5,230 bases of DNA from UBA9647 sp049522195 (GTDB taxonomy: Bacteria; Bacteroidota; Ignavibacteria; UBA10030). Position 1 is the stretch's first letter. Each line of letters opens with the position of its first letter. The stretch covers positions 1-5,230 of the forward strand of contig JBEKOB010000146.1 of assembly GCA_049522195.1 (NCBI GenBank), written 5' to 3'. The translations under genes and the position numbers were made by a program. Below the pieces are notes generated by a model. It was not told the origin of the DNA and searched no databases. It was given only the letters and a program-made list of their open reading frames with translations. This document shows, piece by piece, positions 1 through 5,111 of this stretch.

Positions 1-601
1 CAACAACCGTAATTTTCACCTGCTTCGATCCATTGTCATCGCGATTTGTAAGATAATAGATCACCGAATCATTGCTCGCATTCAGCTGGAAGACCAGGCC
101 GGGACTTACCGGGGAAACTGAAATCGTTAGGGAGTCTCCTTCCGTGTCATACGCCAGAACTTTCTTTGGGGCGCGGGATACCGAGCCTTCAGTACCAGCC
201 AGATGTCCGATGATCTGTGGCAGCTGATTGACCCGGACATAGACTGAATCGGAGGTCATCGCTCTGCGACCGGGCACGTCTTCAATCGTAAGTGTAGGTT
301 TGAAGATCCCTGGAACCAGATAGGTGTGTGAGGTCTGCGCCGAGTCTCTGGTTCCCGAAAGGTTTACTGTTTCTTGCTTCGTGCCGTCGCGAAAATCGAT
401 GATCCCGCGTGCAAGGCCTAATTCCGCGGCTGCACGCACTTTGAACTGTACGGATTGTCCCTGAGAAATATTTCTGGGACCGGCACTGAAGGAAATCACT
501 GACGGAAGGATGTGGGGCGGGACGCCTAAGTCCTCGCAGCCGGGAGAAACGATACTAAGCAGGATCGAACCCAGAGCCAGCGAGCAAATCGAATTTTTCA
601 T
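1..601 (-). CDS. PKD-domain lipoprotein, 5' part only
   Basis: Partial gene: 200 codons read without a stop from an ATG at 601 to the left edge, so the C-terminus lies outside the window. A GGGGGAG ribosome binding site sits 4 bases before the ATG. Residues 1-22 are a signal peptide: Lys2, a hydrophobic run (residues 8-18), then Ser-Pro-Gly-Cys with Cys22 as the probable lipidated residue. The lipobox is loose (Ser at -3, Pro at -2), so lipidation is probable, not certain. Residues about 35-125 look like a PKD/Ig-like domain: DFRDGT at 69-74 matches the family's D-F-G-D-G-T turn, and HTYLVPG...LTIED at 92-108 matches its closing strands. A second cadherin- or Ig-like domain starts near residue 127 (AYDTEGDSLT at 150-159, DDNGSK at 188-193). 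It is probably an exported, surface-anchored binding protein; the ligand is unknown. The next gene upstream on this strand is the GIY-YIG nuclease, separated by palindromes. Confidence 0.8.
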   Translation of the reverse strand, partial: MKNSICSLALGSILLSIVSPGCEDLGVPPHILPSVISFSAGPRNISQGQSVQFKVRAAAELGLARGIIDFRDGTKQETVNLSGTRDSAQTSHTYLVPGIFKPTLTIEDVPGRRAMTSDSVYVRVNQLPQIIGHLAGTEGSVSRAPKKVLAYDTEGDSLTISVSPVSPGLVFQLNASNDSVIYYLTNRDDNGSKQVKITVV

Positions 602-741
602 TGTTCTCCCCCGTTCCAATTATCTGAAGCGCGCTCATCTCAAGTTCATCAAGAATCCGGGGTATGAACAAGTTAGCTTCTGCCCTGACCAAAATCAATA
701 CGTAGGAGGTGTCCTAGTTTGATTATGATTTTCGATTGCCT

Positions 742-789
742 GCGCCGAAGGCGCCCACCTGCCTTGTTGAAACTTCCTCGGCGGGCAGG
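742..789. repeat. Small inverted repeats left of the GC palindrome
   Basis: Two short inverted repeats adjoin the large GC palindrome: GCGCC-gaa-GGCGC (742-754), and CCTGCC (758-763) facing GGCAGG (784-789) across 20 bases. Together with 792-839 they make a roughly 100-base GC-rich palindrome cluster between the GIY-YIG gene and the lipoprotein gene. It could terminate GIY-YIG transcription, but no T-tract follows on the minus strand, so a dispersed REP-like repeat is at least as likely. Confidence 0.55.
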
Positions 790-791
790 CA

Positions 792-839
792 TCCCCGCCC
801 GCCCGACTCACGGGGTTCTTGTACGGGCGGTCGGGCGGG
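792..839. repeat. GC-rich 48-base palindromic repeat, copy 1
   Basis: The left arm begins TCCCCGCCCGCCCGACTCA and the right arm is CGGGCGGTCGGGCGGG. The outermost 9 bases (CCCCGCCCG against CGGGCGGGG, using base 840) pair perfectly; further pairing needs bulges. A second copy of the same length lies at 1542-1589 with the first 19 and last 16 bases identical and only the 13-base centre diverged. This copy lies about 10 bases past the stop codon of the GIY-YIG gene. It looks like a dispersed REP-like element. Confidence 0.8.
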
Positions 840-849
840 GAACCCCCAC

Positions 850-1128
850 CTAGAATCCACGCTTGTCAAGCCATCGTCGACCGGCAGCAGTCTTGAAGTA
901 TTTCTCTCGTGCTCGAGCTTCGATCAAAGTATCGAATGGTTCCTGATACACGAGCACGAAGGGGACTCGAGCTTTAGTAGACTTGACCTTCCCTGCGTTA
1001 TGTTCTTCAACTCTGTGAGGAACGTCAGTCGACAAGCCAACATAACGGTCGCCATCTGCGACGCTTCGCAGAACGTAGACATGGATTCGGCGATTTTGGA
1101 CGGTCTTTGTCAAGATCAACTGTTGCAC
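850..1128 (-). CDS. GIY-YIG nuclease family protein
   Basis: This 92-residue protein is a single GIY-YIG domain of the short URI/UvrC-like kind, the usual size for stand-alone members. Family members cut or nick DNA using a Tyr and a Glu with a divalent metal. Visible motifs are V-Y-V at 17-19 (the GIY strand), Y-V-G at 29-31 (YIG), conserved Arg39 in the helix before EEHN, the segment GKVKSTKARVP at 46-56, and Glu70 in the EARARE helix as the expected metal ligand. The start is uncertain: no ATG is in frame, the GTG at 1128 has no clear Shine-Dalgarno, and TTG codons at 1119 and 1113 are alternatives. The domain begins at residue 16, so any of these preserves it. The gene lies 221 bases downstream of tRNA-Arg on the same strand and ends beside a GC palindrome that recurs upstream of that tRNA. 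Its biological role is unknown: repair, mobility and housekeeping are all possible. Confidence 0.88.
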   Translation of the reverse strand: MQQLILTKTVQNRRIHVYVLRSVADGDRYVGLSTDVPHRVEEHNAGKVKSTKARVPFVLVYQEPFDTLIEARAREKYFKTAAGRRWLDKRGF

Positions 1129-1349
1129 GTGAATTAGAAAGTAGGAGGCGTGGATTGTGTAAAACGAAGACGAATATCAACCACGGGGATAACAGAAAAG
1201 GAGCGGTCAAATTACGGGCTAGTTGTGTAGCAGCAGATCACCGTGATGCGAGATGAATTTCCCGCATCGGAAGTCGAATCACGAACAACGAAACGTTTGA
1301 GGGAGGAGGAGCTATAGTATTCCTACGTTCAACAATCACACTTGGTTAG
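1129..1349. other. Spacer between tRNA-Arg and GIY-YIG gene
   Basis: No convincing gene is visible. It holds a weak hairpin (GATGCG at 1245-1250 facing CGCATC at 1263-1268, 12-base loop) that overlaps a smaller ATCAC-c-GTGAT. Either could shape the tRNA 3' trailer, but there is no T-tract, so no terminator is claimed. No clear promoter for the nuclease gene is visible. Confidence 0.4.
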
Positions 1350-1423
1350 TGCGCCCGGAGGGATTTGAACCCCCAACCTACAGCTCCGTAGGCTGCCGCT
1401 CTATCCAATTGAGCTACGGGCGC
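1350..1423 (-). tRNA. tRNA-Arg(ACG)
   Basis: A complete cloverleaf folds on the minus strand. Acceptor GCGCCCG pairs with CGGGCGC (7 bp). The D arm is GCTC/GAGC around AATTGGATA. The anticodon stem GCAGC/GCTGT closes the loop CTACGGA, giving anticodon ACG at positions 34-36; A34 is expected to be edited to inosine to read CGN Arg codons. The variable region is 5 bases. The T stem GGGGG/CCCTC (one G-T pair) closes the loop TTCAAAT. The discriminator is A (base 1350), and the 3' CCA is not encoded, so it must be added by nucleotidyltransferase. Three truncated copies of its 5' end lie upstream on the same strand. This copy is intact, keeps C6 where the fragments have T6, and appears functional. 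Confidence 0.96.
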
Positions 1424-1541
1424 GTGACTCCACTTATTGATGCAATCGAGAAATCTTCTTTCTACCGGCTATGGAAAACGTAGATCTTAGGTACCGTGCT
1501 GTGATTGTCCCTGCTGTCGGCCCTATGACGTGGGCTGATGC

Positions 1542-1589
1542 TCCCCGCCCGCCCGACTCAGAGGACTCTCGCCCGGGCGGTCGGGCGGG
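1542..1589. repeat. GC-rich 48-base palindromic repeat, copy 2
   Basis: Same length and same arms as 792-839: the left 19 and right 16 bases are identical and the 13-base centre differs. Read on the minus strand, the tRNA-like sequence of the fragment at 1591-1611 changes into this palindrome directly after GGATA of the D arm, so the palindrome abuts or interrupts a tRNA 5' end. Confidence 0.8.
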
Positions 1590-1590
1590 T

Positions 1591-1611
1591 ATCCAATTGA
1601 GCTACAGGCGC
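1591..1611 (-). pseudogene. tRNA-Arg 5'-end fragment 1 (longest)
   Basis: The minus strand reads GCGCCTGTAGCTC, then AATTGGAT. This matches positions 1-21 of the intact tRNA-Arg at 1350-1423 except for C6 to T. It is preceded by unrelated sequence on the tRNA's 5' side and followed directly (minus strand) by the GC-rich palindrome. No anticodon or T arm follows, so it cannot be a working tRNA. Confidence 0.8.
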
Positions 1612-1725
1612 AATGTTATTTCCATGATGCTTTGTTGCAGATCCCCTTCTTGCTTCGCTCGAAGGGGATTCTCAAAATGACTTAGAAGTTAGCTTCACTT
1701 CGTTCGCTAACTTCTGTCATTTTGG
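1612..1725. repeat. Two-hairpin palindromic module 1
   Basis: The module starts with a spacer ending TTTGTTGCAG. Hairpin 1 is ATCCCCTTC (1641-1649) facing GAAGGGGAT (1661-1669), 9 bp with an 11-base loop. Hairpin 2 is CAAAATGAC (1673-1681) plus AGAAGTTAGC (1684-1693), facing GCTAACTTCT and GTCATTTTG (1706-1724): 19 perfect pairs, a 2-base bulge and a 12-base loop. It is flanked on both sides by tRNA-Arg 5' fragments and is a diverged copy of the module at 1744-1885. No reading frame across it looks protein-like. Confidence 0.85.
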
Positions 1726-1726
1726 A

Positions 1727-1743
1727 AATTGAGCTACAGGCGC
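1727..1743 (-). pseudogene. tRNA-Arg 5'-end fragment 2
   Basis: Seventeen bases, GCGCCTGTAGCTCAATT on the minus strand, match tRNA-Arg positions 1-17 with the same C6 to T change as fragments 1 and 3. Similarity then stops and TCCAAAATGAC of the hairpin module begins. It is truncated at the same base as fragment 3. Confidence 0.75.
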
Positions 1744-1885
1744 GGTGTTGATTCTCTTGTGCTTTGTTACAGATCCCGATCACAATCACAATCCTTCGAC
1801 TCTCCCGACTTCGTCGGGCTCGCTCAGGAGATCGGGATTCTCAAAACGGCAGCTGCTCGCAAAATGCGCTCGCAGGCCGTTTTGG
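1744..1885. repeat. Two-hairpin palindromic module 2
   Basis: Same layout as module 1. A diverged spacer ends TTTGTTACAG. Hairpin 1 is ATCCCGATC (1773-1781) facing GATCGGGAT (1830-1838), with a nested CCCGAC-ttc-GTCGGG (1804-1818). Hairpin 2 is CAAAACGGC (1842-1850) facing GCCGTTTTG (1876-1884), with inner CTGC/GCAG and CGC/GCG pairs. Outer frame sequences (GTTRCAGATCCC, GGGATTCTCAAAA, TTTTGGAAATTGAG) are shared with module 1, while inner stem sequences differ with pairing maintained. Confidence 0.85.
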
Positions 1886-1886
1886 A

Positions 1887-1903
1887 AATTGAGCTACAGG
1901 CGC
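1887..1903 (-). pseudogene. tRNA-Arg 5'-end fragment 3
   Basis: Identical to fragment 2 over 17 bases (GCGCCTGTAGCTCAATT on the minus strand) and likewise followed by TCCAAAA of a hairpin. It is the fragment farthest from the intact tRNA. Just outside its 5' end it shares the ACGCGCC context with the intact tRNA, which may mark it as the remnant of the original tRNA start. Confidence 0.75.
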
Positions 1904-2102
1904 GTACGAGAATGGAGAATCAAGAATAGAAAGGTCAGAACAAAGGCAACTGCACATCAAAGATACGAGATTTCTGCTTTTTTTCCAACACATTTTCCGC
2001 TGCTCCAGTCGCTTGTTCGTGAGATCGTTGCATTGATTATCGCAACCCTTCTCGCTACCTTGCCCCTGGAATTGATCTTCTCTCCGCAGCCACCGATCCT
2101 TC
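1904..2102. other. Upstream region of the URO-D family gene
   Basis: About 200 bases without a gene. It presumably contains the promoter of the gene starting at 2103, but no convincing -35/-10 pair is seen. A weak inverted repeat GTTGC (2027-2031) facing GCAAC (2042-2046) could be an operator; support is slight. A run of eight T's occurs near 1978-1985. Confidence 0.3.
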
Positions 2103-3122
2103 ATGAAACCACTCGAACGAATCCGGGCCCTCGTCGCTGGAAAGCCAACTGACCATCTCTCCGCCCAGCCCATCGTTATGATGCTGGCGGCAAAGTACTC
2201 GGGCAAGACGTTCCTCGACTACACCAAGGACGCCCACATCATGGCCGACTGTCAGCTTCGGATCGCTGAAGACCTGGGCATTGACGTGCTTTTGACGTGC
2301 TCAGATCCCGCTCGCGAGGTAGTCGACATCGCTGGTGAGGGCTCGATTGTCTGGTTCGAAGACCAGGGGCCAGTGATTGACGAGGAGAAGGCCGCCCTTC
2401 TCGAAACTACAAGACTCAGAACCCTCAAACTCCCCGGTCTCATCGAAGGGGGACGGATGCACGACCGGGTGCGGGGGATCGAGAAAATGTATGCCAAAGC
2501 CGGAGGTGACCTCTCGGTCGTGGGTTGGATCGAAGGACCGCTTGCTCTGGCTCAGGAGCTCCGTGGCCTTTCCCGCATCATGATCGACCTGATTGAAGAT
2601 CCGACGTTTGTGAATGATCTCCTGGATTTTACGGCAGCGGTTGCGATGGAGTATGTTCCTATCCAAATCGAAGCCGGCGCTGACACGATTGGAATGAGTG
2701 ACGCGGCGGCAAGCATCATCGGTCCCGAGTACTACGAGCGGTACGTCCTGCCCCGTCAAATTCGTGTGCTCTCAAGCATCAAGGCAAAAAGCCCTCAAAC
2801 GATCACTCGTGTTCACATGTGCGGGGACACGACGCTATTGCTTCCCCTCATGGCCCAGCTTCCGGCTGATATCATTGAGCTCGACTTTCCCGTCGATTTG
2901 GCCGAAGCGCGCAAGAAGCTGAATGCGAACCACATCATCAGCGGCAATGTATCGACTGTGACGGACCTGCTGCATGGCACTCCCGAAGACGTCTATGACT
3001 CTGCGGCTAACTGCTTTGCCAAGGTTGGACCGAAGTACATCGCCGGCAGCGGGTGCGAAATCTCGCCTCTTTCTCCCCTCGAAAATGTCAAAGCGATTGT
3101 TGACTTCGCTTCGACCCACTGA
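2103..3122 (+). CDS. Uroporphyrinogen decarboxylase superfamily protein, MtaA/CmuA-type
   Basis: This 339-residue protein has the full length of the URO-D (PF01208) fold. It resembles the methylcobamide:CoM methyltransferase branch (MtaA/MtbA/CmuA), not haem-synthesis HemE: the N-terminal substrate-binding Arg motif of HemE (RQAGR) is absent, and residues 21-40 read AQPIVMMLAAKYSGKTFLDY instead. The zinc site of the methyltransferases is present as His238-x-Cys240 (HMC followed by GDT) and Cys318 (GSGCEISP), 78 residues apart. Other family-like segments are GWIEGPLALA at 141-150 and the SDAAAS...GPEYYERYVLP region at 199-217. In characterised relatives the zinc activates a thiol that accepts a methyl group from a corrinoid protein. 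The substrate here is unknown, and no corrinoid-binding or corrinoid-activating partner is in the window. The ATG at 2103 lacks a clear Shine-Dalgarno. It converges with the aldo/keto reductase gene across a terminator. Confidence 0.88.
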   Translation: MKPLERIRALVAGKPTDHLSAQPIVMMLAAKYSGKTFLDYTKDAHIMADCQLRIAEDLGIDVLLTCSDPAREVVDIAGEGSIVWFEDQGPVIDEEKAALLETTRLRTLKLPGLIEGGRMHDRVRGIEKMYAKAGGDLSVVGWIEGPLALAQELRGLSRIMIDLIEDPTFVNDLLDFTAAVAMEYVPIQIEAGADTIGMSDAAASIIGPEYYERYVLPRQIRVLSSIKAKSPQTITRVHMCGDTTLLLPLMAQLPADIIELDFPVDLAEARKKLNANHIISGNVSTVTDLLHGTPEDVYDSAANCFAKVGPKYIAGSGCEISPLSPLENVKAIVDFASTH

Positions 3123-3167
3123 AACGGAACAAAATAAACATTGAGAGTCACCTCATGCGCGTATAGA

Positions 3168-3196
3168 AAGAATCCCCTGTGAACAAGGGGATTCTT
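3168..3196. terminator. Bidirectional intrinsic terminator
   Basis: AAGAATCCCCT (3168-3178) and AGGGGATTCTT (3186-3196) form an 11 bp perfect stem with a 7-base loop. A-rich sequence precedes it and T/C-rich sequence follows. It lies 46 bases after the URO-D stop and 29 bases beyond the stop of the convergent aldo/keto reductase gene, so it can serve both. The T-tracts are short and interrupted. Its stem core AATCCCC/GGGGATT resembles hairpin 1 of the repeat module at 1612-1725. Confidence 0.8.
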
Positions 3197-3224
3197 CTTC
3201 GCTGAACGTCGCACACAAATGATC

Positions 3225-4223
3225 TCAACTAAACCCGAGCACCGGGTGAGGTGTGTAGAGTTCTTCAAGCGCCGCCATCTCTTCTTGCGACAGCTTGATG
3301 GAGAGCGCTGAAGCCGCGTCCTGAAGATGCGCCGGTTTCGTGGCCCCTACGATGGGTGCCGTAACGCCCGGTTTGCTGAGCAGCCACGCCAAAGCAACCT
3401 GGGCATATGGAACCCCCCGTTTTTGGGCAACCTGTCCTAACCGTTCAATAACTTTCCGATCGGACTCTTCGGTCTGTGAATACATCTTCTTTCCGAACTG
3501 GTCGGTTTCGAACCTCTTCGTGTTCGCACTCTGCCACGGCCGGGTGAGGCGTCCGCGGGCCAGCGGGCTCCAGGGAATGACGCCGATGCCTTCAGCTCTG
3601 CAGAGGCCCATCATCTCGCGCTCTTCTTCACGATACAGCAAGTTGTAGTGATTCTGCATGGAAACGAAACGAGTCCATCCGTGAAGGTCCGCAAGATAGA
3701 GCGCTTTCGCGAACTGCCATGAATACATGGACGACGCCCCGATATAGCGCACCTTGCCTGATTTCACCAGGTCGTGCAACGCTTCAAGTGTTTCCTCGAT
3801 CCGCGTCTCGTTATCCCATCGATGAATCTGATAGAGATCCACGTAATCCGTCTGAAGCCGGCGCAGGCTTTGCTCCAGTTCGAAGAAGATCGCTTTCCGC
3901 GAGAGACCCCGGCCGTTCGGTTCATCACGCATGGCGCCCTGAACCTTGGTGGCGATGACTACCGCTTCACGGCGCGCGTTGGTCTTCAGGTACCGCCCGA
4001 GGATCTCTTCGCTAGTTCCCACCGAGTAGACATTTGCGGTGTCAAAGAAGTTGATACCGAGATCGAGGGCCTGCTTGAAGAATGGCTGGCTTTCATTCTC
4101 GTTCAGTGCCCAGTTGTGGCTTCCAACTCTTGGAGTTCCGACTGCCGGTGCTCCGTATGTCATGCAGCCAAGGCAGATGCGGGAAACCTTGAGGCCGGTT
4201 TTGCCGAGATTGGTGTATTCCAT
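3225..4223 (-). CDS. yajO: Aldo/keto reductase, YajO-like
   Basis: This 332-residue cytosolic NADPH-dependent oxidoreductase has a TIM-barrel fold. The catalytic tetrad is present: Asp61 (FFDTAN), Tyr66 (VYS), Lys93 (ATK) and His134 (QIHRWD). Cofactor-side segments are GASSM at 162-166, SMQNHYNLL at 188-196, IPWSPLARGRLTRPW at 216-230, and PIVGATKPAHL at 290-300, which forms the phosphate-binding part. The N-terminus (LGKTGLKVSRICLGCMT), the LARGRLTRPW loop and the PHPVLGF C-terminus strongly resemble E. coli YajO as I recall it, at a similar length (YajO is about 324). The symbol is assigned by that resemblance; the physiological substrate is not known from sequence. The ATG at 4221-4223 has a GGAG ribosome binding site 5 bases upstream. 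It lies 122 bases downstream of the MBL-fold gene on the same strand and may have its own promoter in that gap. It ends at a shared terminator. Confidence 0.93.
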   Translation of the reverse strand: MEYTNLGKTGLKVSRICLGCMTYGAPAVGTPRVGSHNWALNENESQPFFKQALDLGINFFDTANVYSVGTSEEILGRYLKTNARREAVVIATKVQGAMRDEPNGRGLSRKAIFFELEQSLRRLQTDYVDLYQIHRWDNETRIEETLEALHDLVKSGKVRYIGASSMYSWQFAKALYLADLHGWTRFVSMQNHYNLLYREEEREMMGLCRAEGIGVIPWSPLARGRLTRPWQSANTKRFETDQFGKKMYSQTEESDRKVIERLGQVAQKRGVPYAQVALAWLLSKPGVTAPIVGATKPAHLQDAASALSIKLSQEEMAALEELYTPHPVLGFS

Positions 4224-4345
4224 CGTTGCTCCATCAGTAAGTAGTAATCAATAAGTTTAAGAAAAGCGCCTTCGAGTCAAAAGCAATGGGATGGGAGAAG
4301 TTGATGCTGACCGGTACTGAGGAGCACCAAGTCAACGCTGCCTGG
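4224..4345. promoter_or_regulatory. Gap between MBL gene and aldo/keto reductase, possible promoter
   Basis: On the minus strand TTGACT (4280-4275) is followed by AT-rich sequence with TAAACT (4259-4254), a poorly spaced -35/-10 pair (15 bases). No strong terminator for the MBL gene is seen; only GTTGA/TCAAC pair at a distance. The reductase could be expressed from here or by read-through from the MBL gene. Confidence 0.25.
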
Positions 4346-5011
4346 TCAATGAACGCCTGCCAGTTCTTCAGGCCCTAGCGATCTCCCATGACCCGGATAA
4401 ATGGTATGTGCTTTGATCTTCTTCAGCTCAGAGATGCTCCTGTAAAGCTCTTGTTCGTTTTCAATGTATGGAGTAATGTCGGGTTTCGTTCTGTTCTGAA
4501 TTGTATCCCCGCAAAACAGCCGACCATCATTTGTGACGATCGCTATTGATCCTTTTGTATGGCCGGGTGTATGGAGGACGTGCGCCGACAGACCATATTC
4601 ACTCAACTCTTGCCCATCCTTCAAGACAATATCCGGCTCGAACGTAGGAGGCTTTGGCATGGCACTCTTGCCGATCGTCCTCAACAAACGAAAGAGCTTG
4701 CCGCGCAAACTCTTCGTCTTTCGTTTCAATGGTATGCCGGTCCTGACCATTTCCACATCTCCGGCGTGAATTGCGATCCTGGCATGGTATTTCTTCTGCA
4801 ATTCGGCGCAATTGCCCACATGGTCGAGATCTCCATGCGTTATGATGACCAGATTCAGATGATTCGGCAAACATCCCGCTGCAGTCAATTCGGCCTCCAG
4901 ACGGGACCAGTGCATGGACAATCCCGTATCGATAAGGATGTAGCCCTGATTCGCTTTGAGGAGGTAGGCATTCACAAAATCGAGATTGATTACTTTCGTC
5001 TCTTCGTTCAT
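4346..5011 (-). CDS. MBL-fold metallo-hydrolase
   Basis: This 221-residue protein spans a complete metallo-beta-lactamase fold domain. Counting from the ATG at 5011: IDTGL at 27-31, the metal motif THGDLDH (His59, Asp61, Asp63, His64), TPGHTKGS with His151, FCGDT with Asp169, and YPGHG with His208. These are the usual metal ligands of the glyoxalase II/lactonase-like branch, except that the second His of HxHxDH is Asp61. It probably hydrolyses a small ester, lactone or thioester in the cytosol; the substrate cannot be read from sequence, and no signal peptide is present. The reading frame also opens at a GTG at 5038, but AGGAG lies inside that extension, 10 bases before the ATG, so 5011 is preferred. 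The gene is divergent from the MFS transporter gene and upstream of the YajO-like reductase on the same strand. Confidence 0.9.
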   Translation of the reverse strand: MNEETKVINLDFVNAYLLKANQGYILIDTGLSMHWSRLEAELTAAGCLPNHLNLVIITHGDLDHVGNCAELQKKYHARIAIHAGDVEMVRTGIPLKRKTKSLRGKLFRLLRTIGKSAMPKPPTFEPDIVLKDGQELSEYGLSAHVLHTPGHTKGSIAIVTNDGRLFCGDTIQNRTKPDITPYIENEQELYRSISELKKIKAHTIYPGHGRSLGPEELAGVH

Positions 5012-5111
5012 ACTTGACAGTCTCCTTTTCCGTTGCACTCAACATTTACTATATTAATAAATAATCCGGCCATTTTCCGATCTCTCGTCACACTGCGAAG
5101 ATGTTCATTAG
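5012..5111. promoter_or_regulatory. Divergent promoter region between MBL and MFS genes
   Basis: One hundred bases separate two divergent starts, with an AT-rich core at 5041-5065 (TTTACTATATTAATAAATAA) that supplies -10-like hexamers on both strands (TATATT at 5050-5055 on plus; TATAGT at 5053-5048 on minus). No correctly spaced -35 is evident. That promoters lie here is inferred mainly from gene layout. Confidence 0.45.

Noticed and set aside
703..716. TAGGA-ggtg-TCCTA inverted repeat upstream of the lipoprotein gene
   Set aside because: A 5 bp repeat is too short to call an operator without other support.
736..1137. Plus-strand 133-codon open frame opposite the GIY-YIG gene
   Set aside because: It covers the palindrome and the antisense of a recognisable GIY-YIG domain, and its composition is not protein-like.
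1025..1210. Minus-strand 61-codon frame with a hydrophobic start, overlapping the GIY-YIG gene
   Set aside because: Most of its C-terminal half is the GIY-YIG coding sequence in another frame; the hydrophobic stretch is short and has no ribosome binding site.
1407..1903. Regularly recurring 17-base unit resembling a CRISPR array
   Set aside because: Spacings are uneven (188, 132, 160), the intervening sequences are related to each other and self-complementary, the repeated unit is a tRNA 5' end, and no cas gene is present.
1745..2152. Open frames on both strands (1729-2206) through the repeat modules
   Set aside because: They translate palindromes and tRNA fragments, resemble no family, and overlap the start of the well-supported URO-D gene.
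2103..3122. Canonical HemE (uroporphyrinogen decarboxylase of haem synthesis)
   Set aside because: The HemE N-terminal Arg motif is missing and the HxC...C zinc site of the methyltransferase branch is present.
3340..4254. Several plus-strand open frames opposite the aldo/keto reductase
   Set aside because: They are antisense shadows of a gene with a complete catalytic tetrad.
5012..5038. Nine-codon upstream extension of the MBL-fold gene from a GTG at 5038
   Set aside because: The extension contains the AGGAG that serves the ATG at 5011, and its basic residues match nothing expected in the fold.
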